This document shows, piece after piece, positions 58,837 to 64,000 of a DNA stretch of 64,000 nt; the stretch's first letter is position 1, and each line of letters starts with the position of its first letter. The DNA is from JBBIQS01 sp037442205 (GTDB taxonomy: Bacteria > Myxococcota > Myxococcia > Myxococcales > UBA5297). The stretch is from assembly GCA_037442205.1 (NCBI GenBank), contig JBBIQS010000022.1, forward strand, positions 30,021 through 94,020. The letters run 5' to 3'. Both the position numbers and the translations under genes were made by a program. The notes below the pieces were generated by a model. It made no database searches. It was not told the origin of the DNA and was given only the letters and a program-made list of their open reading frames with translations.

Positions 58837-60590
58837 CGGCGCAGCGGCAGGCTGAAGGAGAAGGTGCTGCCCTTCCCCTCCTGGCTGGTGAACCACATGC
58901 GCCCGCCGTGGCGGGCGATGATCTCCTTCGAGATGTGCAGCCCGACGCCCATCCCGCCGTGGTCATAGGGCGTGCCGGTGTGCGCCCGGTAGAACCGCTC
59001 GAAGACGTGCTTCTGGCTCTCCTGGGAGATCCCCACCCCGAGGTCCTTCACCGAGACCACGGCCTCGCCGCCGGACACGGTGAGCCCGACCTCGATCTCC
59101 CCGAGGTCGGGCGAGTACTTGACGGCGTTGCTCAGCAGGTTGCTGATCACTTGATCCAGCCGCTGGCGATCCCCGGACACCAACGCCGGGGCGGAAGCGG
59201 CGACCCGGATCCGATGCCTGGGCGCGGTCAGCGACCACTGCTGGACGGCAGTCTCGAGCAGCTCGCGCAGGTCGAGGGGCTCGAACCGCAGCTCGAGCCG
59301 GCCCTCCGCCAGGCGCGAGACGTCCAGCAGGTCCAGGACCAGGGTGTCGATCCGGTCGGCGCCGCGGTTGATGGCCTCGAGCATGCGCCGGAGGGGGTCG
59401 TCGAGCTCCGTCCCCTTGCGCAGCAGGGTCTGGGCGAAGCCCTTCATGACCGCCACCGGCGTCTTCAGCTCGTGGGCGGCCACCTCCAGGAACTGGTCCT
59501 TGATGCGCTCCAACTCCCGCAGCTCGGTGGTGTCGCGGGCCACCAGCACCGCCCCGCTGACCGAGTGGTCGATGCGGATCGGCGCCGCGCTGACGCTTAT
59601 CTGCCGGTCCCTCCGGCTGCCCGGCAGCCGCATCAGCTCGTCCACCGCGGCTACCGTCTCCCCGCCCAGGGCCCGGGCGAAGGAGGTCTGGTCCGGGGAG
59701 AGCGGGCGGCCGTCCACGGCGCGCAGCTGCAGCCGCGCCGGCAGCTCGCTGGTCCGCAGGCGCCCCTGCTCCGAGGCCTCGAATCCGAACAGCAGCAGCC
59801 CGGAGTGGTTGACCAGCACGATCTCGCCGGCGGCGTTGCAGACCAGGACCGCCTCGACCATGGTGTCGAGGACGCTGCGCAGCTCGGCCGCCGACTGCTT
59901 GCGCTCGGTGATCTCGCGCAGGAGGTTGACCTCGTAGCTGCGCAGGTCGTCGCGCATCGCGGCGAAGCTGTCGACCAGCGCCCCCACCTCGTCCTTGCCG
60001 CCGGGAACCAGCGGAGTGTCGAACTCACCCCGGGCCAGCCTGCGCGAGGCGTCGGCCAGCCGGCGGATCGGCCGGGCGACGTTCAGCTCGGTCGCCAGCA
60101 GCAGGGTGGCCGCGAGAATCGCCAGCACGCCGATGATCAGCGCCCCCAGCTCGCGGTTCGCCTGCCGGGTGTTGGCCAGCGCCGGGCCCAGGTCGACCTC
60201 CACAGACAGCAGCCCCAGCTCCCTGTCCTGGAAGGCGATGCGCTTGCGCAGCAGGCGCACGTCCGGACCCGTCGGCTTCGCCGCCGGCGGCGGAGGCGGG
60301 AAGGCCAGCGGGTAGAGGGTCGCCCCGCTGGCGTCGGTCAGTTGCAGGCTCAGCCACTCGGGGTTCTTGGCCTGCAGCGCGGCCAGGTTCTCGTAGACGA
60401 TGTCCAGCTGGCGCCCGAGCAGCAGCGGGATCATCCCTTCGGCCACGCTGTCCAGGTGTCGGTCGAGGTCTCGCAGATGTGCGGCCCGGTCGTCGGCCAG
60501 GGCATGGGGGAGCCAGGAGATCTGGAGATAGGCCTCCAAGGCCAGCCCCACCAGCAGCAAGGGGAGCAGCAGCTTTGACCTCAGGCCCAC
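58833..60590 (-). CDS. Sensor histidine kinase (HAMP-PAS-HisKA-HATPase)
   Basis: 585 residues from GTG 60590. An N-terminal span (LLLPLLLVGLALEAYLQI), a periplasmic sensor of ~130 residues, a second span (LGALIIGVLAILAATLLLATEL), HAMP (ARPIRRLADASRRLARGEFD), PAS (LDTMVEAVLVCNAAGEIVLVNHSG), HisKA with phospho-acceptor His in AAHELKTPVAV (near residue 375), and HATPase_c with N-box NLLSNAVKYS, G1 DLGVGI and G2 GMGVGLHIS. All are intact. It directly follows the PhnD-like binding-protein gene, so the sensor probably reads that protein's ligand. No response regulator is in the window. Confidence 0.93.
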   Translation of the reverse strand: MGLRSKLLLPLLLVGLALEAYLQISWLPHALADDRAAHLRDLDRHLDSVAEGMIPLLLGRQLDIVYENLAALQAKNPEWLSLQLTDASGATLYPLAFPPPPPAAKPTGPDVRLLRKRIAFQDRELGLLSVEVDLGPALANTRQANRELGALIIGVLAILAATLLLATELNVARPIRRLADASRRLARGEFDTPLVPGGKDEVGALVDSFAAMRDDLRSYEVNLLREITERKQSAAELRSVLDTMVEAVLVCNAAGEIVLVNHSGLLLFGFEASEQGRLRTSELPARLQLRAVDGRPLSPDQTSFARALGGETVAAVDELMRLPGSRRDRQISVSAAPIRIDHSVSGAVLVARDTTELRELERIKDQFLEVAAHELKTPVAVMKGFAQTLLRKGTELDDPLRRMLEAINRGADRIDTLVLDLLDVSRLAEGRLELRFEPLDLRELLETAVQQWSLTAPRHRIRVAASAPALVSGDRQRLDQVISNLLSNAVKYSPDLGEIEVGLTVSGGEAVVSVKDLGVGISQESQKHVFERFYRAHTGTPYDHGGMGVGLHISKEIIARHGGRMWFTSQEGKGSTFSFSLPLRR

Positions 60591-60599
60591 GCCGGCGGG

Positions 60600-61451
60600 T
60601 CACTCCTCGACCCAGAATTTCTCCAGCCCCCAGTCGCGCATCGGCAGGTAGTCCTGCAGCGAGGCGGAAACCGGTTGCGTCATGGGTATCTTGGCCAGCA
60701 GAGCCCGCCCTTGCTCGGAAGCCCCCATCGCGAGCAGCGCCCGGCGCACCTTCTCGCGGACCTCCGCCGGCACCCGGGGATGGGCCGCCACCGGATGCGA
60801 GGGCATCTCGCGGGTGGTGTAGAGCACCCGCAGCGCCTCGCGCACCTGCGGGGGCTGCTCCTGGAGGGTCTTCTCCACCCCTCCGCCGGCGGGGGTCAGG
60901 CCGTTGACCACGTGCAGGTAGACCGAGCTGTGGGTCTTCACGTCCACGGGCACCACCGTGACCTGGAACCGCCGCGACAGGTCGGCGCGCAGCAGCAGGC
61001 TGGCGCCCAGGGCGTTGGGCGAGGGGACCGCCAGCTCCTTGCCGTCGAGCTCGGCGACGCTGTGGATCGGGCTGTCCTTGCGCACCACCAGGATGCCGCG
61101 CAGCGGCGTCGCGTCGCGCACCAGCGGCTGGTAGCCCTGGCGCGGCCCCTCGCGCAGGATCTGGTAGGGGTTGGCGTAGACGAAGTCGAAGGAGCCCTTG
61201 GCCAGCCGCTTTTCGAACTCCGGGACGGTGAGGGTGGCCTCCAGCTTGAAGCTGAGCCCGGTGCGCGCCTGCAGCTCGGCGATGATCGGGTCCCAGGTGG
61301 CGAACAGCTTGCGCTGCTCGAACTGGGGGACCACAGCGATGGTGTAGGGCTCGGCGGCGGCGGCCGGGGAGCTGCCCAGGACCGCCAGCGCCAGGGCCAG
61401 CGCGCCGCACGGCCCGGCTCTCCAGGCGCGACAGCTGTCAAGGTCGATCAC
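60600..61451 (-). CDS. PhnD-like phosphate/phosphonate-type periplasmic binding protein
   Basis: 283 residues from GTG 61451, overlapping the small upstream gene as GTGA. Signal peptide (PCGALALALAVLGSSPAAAA). The fold follows the PhnD/SBP_bac family: YTIAVVPQFEQRKLFATWDPIIAELQARTGLSFKLE, FDFVYANPYQILR, then GILVVRKDSPIHSVAELDGKELAVPSPNALGASLLLR. No ABC permease or ATPase gene accompanies it. Instead a histidine kinase follows by nine bases, so it is more likely a signalling receptor subunit than a transport component (inference). Confidence 0.9.
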   Translation of the reverse strand: MIDLDSCRAWRAGPCGALALALAVLGSSPAAAAEPYTIAVVPQFEQRKLFATWDPIIAELQARTGLSFKLEATLTVPEFEKRLAKGSFDFVYANPYQILREGPRQGYQPLVRDATPLRGILVVRKDSPIHSVAELDGKELAVPSPNALGASLLLRADLSRRFQVTVVPVDVKTHSSVYLHVVNGLTPAGGGVEKTLQEQPPQVREALRVLYTTREMPSHPVAAHPRVPAEVREKVRRALLAMGASEQGRALLAKIPMTQPVSASLQDYLPMRDWGLEKFWVEE

Positions 61452-61762
61452 GGTGAGGACGCCCTCAGCGCCGCCCCGGCCTTCTCTCCCGACCGCTCGC
61501 CGAGGAACACCCCCAGGCCGGAGGAGGTCGCCACCGCGGTAGCCAGGGTGAGCAGGCCGCTGGCCAGCGTCCCCGACGACAGCAGCGCCGCCACCACCGC
61601 CAGCGCCGCCAGCAGCGCGATGGTCCCCAGCCACAGCGCCAGGGCCCCGGTGCGGATACTCAGCTCCGGGGCCGGGAGGGGCCCTCCGGCGGTCTTGCGC
61701 TCCGCGGTCAGCTCGACCCGGGCCGCCGGCCGCCGCCTCACCTCGATTCGGTGGAAGAGCAT
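61448..61762 (-). CDS. Small two-span membrane protein
   Basis: 104 residues from ATG 61762; its start lies 25 bases inside the end of the Wzc-like gene and its TGA overlaps the next GTG. Two hydrophobic spans (LALWLGTIALLAALAVVAALL and ASGLLTLATAVATSSGLGVFL) follow a charged cytoplasmic N-terminus. No family recognised. Its coupling at both sides ties the Wzc-like kinase, this protein, the binding protein and the histidine kinase into one operon. Confidence 0.72.
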   Translation of the reverse strand: MLFHRIEVRRRPAARVELTAERKTAGGPLPAPELSIRTGALALWLGTIALLAALAVVAALLSSGTLASGLLTLATAVATSSGLGVFLGERSGEKAGAALRASSP

Positions 61763-64000
61763 CGCTCGCCTCTCTCCGGTTCGCGGTCCACTGTCGGGGG
61801 TGGCGGGGCGACCGCCGGCGGGCCCGGCTCCTCGCCGCGGTAGGCCCCGTAGGCCTCCCCGCCCTGGCGAGCGTCATTGAGGACGATCCCCTGGGCTGCT
61901 GCCCCGGCGCGCTCCAGCCGCTTGATCGCCAGCCGCGCATCGCGGACCGGCCGGCGCCAGGCGCGCAGCACCAGCAGGTTGAGGCCCGCCAGCCTGGCCA
62001 CGCTCAGCGGGTCGGCCACCGCCAGCAGCGGGGCGGTGTCCACCAGCACCAGCTCGTACTGGCGGGCCAGCGCCGCCAGCAGCTCCTCGAAGGCCGGGCG
62101 CGCCAGCAGCTCCGAGGCCCCGGCCAGCCGCGAGCCGGCGGGCAGCACGTCGAGCAGCTTGGTGCGCACCAGCGCGGCCTCCAGCGTGGCCGCCCCGCAC
62201 AGCACGTCCGAGAGCCCCGGCTGCGGCGGGATGCCGAAGTAGCGGTGCAGCACCCCGCTGCGCAGGTCGGCGTCGATCAGCAGCACCTTCCGGCCGGAGG
62301 CCGCCAGCGCCTGGGCCAGGTTGGCGCAGACGAACGACTTGCCCACCCCCGGCCGCGGGCCGAGCACGGCGACCACGTTCTTTCCCGGTCCGCCGGCCGC
62401 GGCCTGCACCGTGGTGCGCAGCGCCCGCAGGTTCTCGACGGTGGCGTCGGCCGGCTCGAGCGCGGCGAGGACGGGCAGCGGCCCGGCCGGGCGACGGCGC
62501 GTGGAGCGAGTCGCCCGGTCCTGCCGGCGGCTGTGGGGCAGGGTGGCGAAGACCGGCAGCCCGGTGGCGCGCTCGAGCTCGGCGGCGTCGCCGCCGCCCA
62601 TGCCCAAGGCCTTGGCGGCGAAGGCGACCCCCACCCCCGCCAAGAGCCCGAGCAGCGCCGCCAGCGAGAGCACCTGCCGCGCCAGCGGGCTCACCGGCCG
62701 CAGCGGGACCACCGCCGCGTCCAGCAGCGCCGCCCGCGACCCGGCCACCGCCTGAGCGGCCTTGAGCTGCCGGGCCTCCGCCAGCCGCTGCAGGTACTGC
62801 TCCGAGGCCAGCCGGGCGTCGCGGGTCAGCCGGGCCAGCTCGTCCTGGGCCACCGGAAGCTGGCGCAGCCGCGCCGCCAGCTCCTCCTGGCGAGCCCGCA
62901 GCTGGCGGAGCTTGGCGGCCAGCTCGACCATCAGCGGGTGGCGGTCGGTGTAGCGCTGGGCCAGCTCGGCGCGCTGCTGCTCCAGCGCCGACAGCTCGCG
63001 ATCGATCTCCGCCCGCCGCGAGACCAGCGCCGGTCCCTCCACCGACGAGCTCGACCCGCGCTGGCTCGCCAGGAAGGAGTCGAGGGCGCCCTCGGTGGCA
63101 TCGACCTTGGACTTGAGCGCCGGCAGCTGCGCGTCGAGGAACAGCTGGGCCCGAGAGACCTCGGCCGAGTCGCGCTCCCTGGCGGTGCGCAGATAGGCGG
63201 CGGCGATCGCGTTGACGATCGCCGCGGCCTGCTCGCGGTCGGCGCCGTCCAGGGTCAGCACCAGCACCCCCGACTTCTTGGCCTTCTCCGCCAGCCGCAG
63301 CTCGTCCTGCAGCGCCTCGGCGACGTCGTCCCGCCGGCGGCGCAGCACGGTGAACTCGGTGCCGGGCCGGGCCACCAGCTCCTCCACCAGCACGTCGGCA
63401 GGCTGCTCGCCCGAGGAGCTGGCGGGCACGCCGACCGTCCCCTCGATCGAGAAGGCCCCGGGGCCCTGGAGCCGGAACCGCCCGCCCTCCAGCGCGGTGA
63501 GCCGCAGCGGGACGTCGAGCAGCTCCGGCGGGACCTCGAGCAGCGCCAGCCGAAGCTGCTCCCCGCCCCAGCCGAAGCGCGACAGGCCCAGCGGGGCCGG
63601 CGCCGGCCCCGGGCCGCGCCAGCGGCGGGCGAGGGCGTGGCCGAAGAGCGGCGCCCGGCGCGGGACGGCCACCCGGTCCAGGCCCAGCTCGTCGACCACC
63701 GCCCCGAGCAGCTGGCGGGAGCGCAGCAGCACCAGCTCCGGCTCCAGCTCCGCCGGCGCCCGCTCCTGGCGGACGATCCCCAGCTCTCCCAGGCTCGCTC
63801 CGCCGGTGGCCCGGCCCTCGACGCGGATCAGCGCGCTGGCCCGGTAGACCGGGGTGGCCAGCGCCAGGTAGGCGGCGGCGGCGGCCAGCGACGCCAGCAG
63901 CAGCCCGGCGATGGTCCAGCGCCGCTCCAGCGCCGCCCGCCCGAGGTCGGCCAGGCCGAACTCCTCCGGGCGGCCGGGGCTCGGGGGCGGGCCGGGCCGG
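61738..64000 (-). CDS. Wzc/CpsD-type polysaccharide tyrosine autokinase (5' end outside window)
   Basis: Open to base 64000, so the N-terminus is missing. Upstream of the first in-window GTG (63732) the frame continues with a Wzz-domain start (FGLADLGRAALERRWTIAG, then LLLASLAAAAAYLALATPVYRASALIRV), so I extend it to the edge. A long periplasmic coiled coil follows (ELSALEQQRAELAQRYTDRH and EEL repeats), then a GNVR/Wzz C-terminal span (LARQVLSLAALLGLLAGVGVAF). The BY-kinase domain has Walker A PGVGKSF, Walker A' LLIDADLRSG and Walker B LVLVDTAP. The C-terminus has only two Tyr (EAYGAYRG) instead of a long Tyr cluster. It controls exopolysaccharide chain length and export. Confidence 0.93.
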   Translation of the reverse strand, partial: RPGPPPSPGRPEEFGLADLGRAALERRWTIAGLLLASLAAAAAYLALATPVYRASALIRVEGRATGGASLGELGIVRQERAPAELEPELVLLRSRQLLGAVVDELGLDRVAVPRRAPLFGHALARRWRGPGPAPAPLGLSRFGWGGEQLRLALLEVPPELLDVPLRLTALEGGRFRLQGPGAFSIEGTVGVPASSSGEQPADVLVEELVARPGTEFTVLRRRRDDVAEALQDELRLAEKAKKSGVLVLTLDGADREQAAAIVNAIAAAYLRTARERDSAEVSRAQLFLDAQLPALKSKVDATEGALDSFLASQRGSSSSVEGPALVSRRAEIDRELSALEQQRAELAQRYTDRHPLMVELAAKLRQLRARQEELAARLRQLPVAQDELARLTRDARLASEQYLQRLAEARQLKAAQAVAGSRAALLDAAVVPLRPVSPLARQVLSLAALLGLLAGVGVAFAAKALGMGGGDAAELERATGLPVFATLPHSRRQDRATRSTRRRPAGPLPVLAALEPADATVENLRALRTTVQAAAGGPGKNVVAVLGPRPGVGKSFVCANLAQALAASGRKVLLIDADLRSGVLHRYFGIPPQPGLSDVLCGAATLEAALVRTKLLDVLPAGSRLAGASELLARPAFEELLAALARQYELVLVDTAPLLAVADPLSVARLAGLNLLVLRAWRRPVRDARLAIKRLERAGAAAQGIVLNDARQGGEAYGAYRGEEPGPPAVAPPPPTVDREPERGERCSSTESR

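Overview
The window is high-GC bacterial DNA with features typical of Myxococcota (former Deltaproteobacteria): a Hanks-type Ser/Thr kinase with a C-terminal membrane anchor, many lipoproteins with DAG/SDG-rich linkers and dense cysteine patterns, RCC1, SBBP and NHL beta-propellers, a trypsin-like protease with a MYXO-CTERM-like tail, a TonB-like protein, and PAS/HD-GYP proteins carrying a DUF4388-type C-terminus. There is no rRNA, tRNA, CRISPR array or recognisable insertion sequence. About 57 intact or window-edge genes and four broken ones can be supported.

Layout. 1-16 kb: partial kinase, a Cys-rich lipoprotein, unknown proteins, a 42-residue-repeat secreted protein in an operon with an ASH-domain lipoprotein, a small envelope operon (DUF4282, lipoprotein, secreted protein, zinc-ribbon membrane protein), a large unknown secreted protein, Fic, diacylglycerol-kinase-like, GyrI-like and DUF1622 genes. 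16-28 kb: NHL propeller lipoprotein, a coupled glycosyltransferase/LpxL-like pair, a hydrolase, a second Cys-rich lipoprotein, a CoA-disulfide-reductase/rhodanese pair and three envelope proteins. 28-34 kb: a FtsX/MacB-type ABC exporter divergent from a TetR gene, with a perfect inverted repeat over the exporter start, then a TonB-like gene. 34-44 kb: a block of multi-membrane-span GT-C-type glycosyltransferase genes and an RCC1 lipoprotein, bracketed by a decayed 3' fragment (33.8 kb) and an intact copy (44.1 kb) of a DsbA-like gene. 44-46 kb: a rhodanese-like / MauE-DoxX / DsbA-like operon. 46-51 kb: an SRPBCC protein with a histone-H1-like tail, an SBBP propeller gene bracketed by ~300-bp direct repeats, a frameshifted coiled-coil gene, a serine protease and a MocR remnant.

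51-64 kb is the most interesting part. A same-strand run encodes an unknown helical protein, a roadblock-like protein, an orphan ABC ATPase without a signature motif, a dual-specificity phosphatase, a truncated haemoglobin fused to a zinc ribbon, two tandem PAS-HD-GYP-DUF4388 proteins and a VOC/PCP_red-like protein. It converges on an operon of a Wzc-like tyrosine autokinase, a small membrane protein, a PhnD-like binding protein and a histidine kinase. I read this as a candidate gas- or redox-responsive c-di-GMP module beside exopolysaccharide control; that is inference from gene content and order.

Coding starts were chosen by Shine-Dalgarno spacing, signal peptides and overlaps. GTGA/ATGA/TTGA overlaps imply translational coupling in at least eight gene pairs. 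A recurrent TANNNT -10-like element, often after GGC, lies upstream of many plus-strand genes, and two of them look leaderless.
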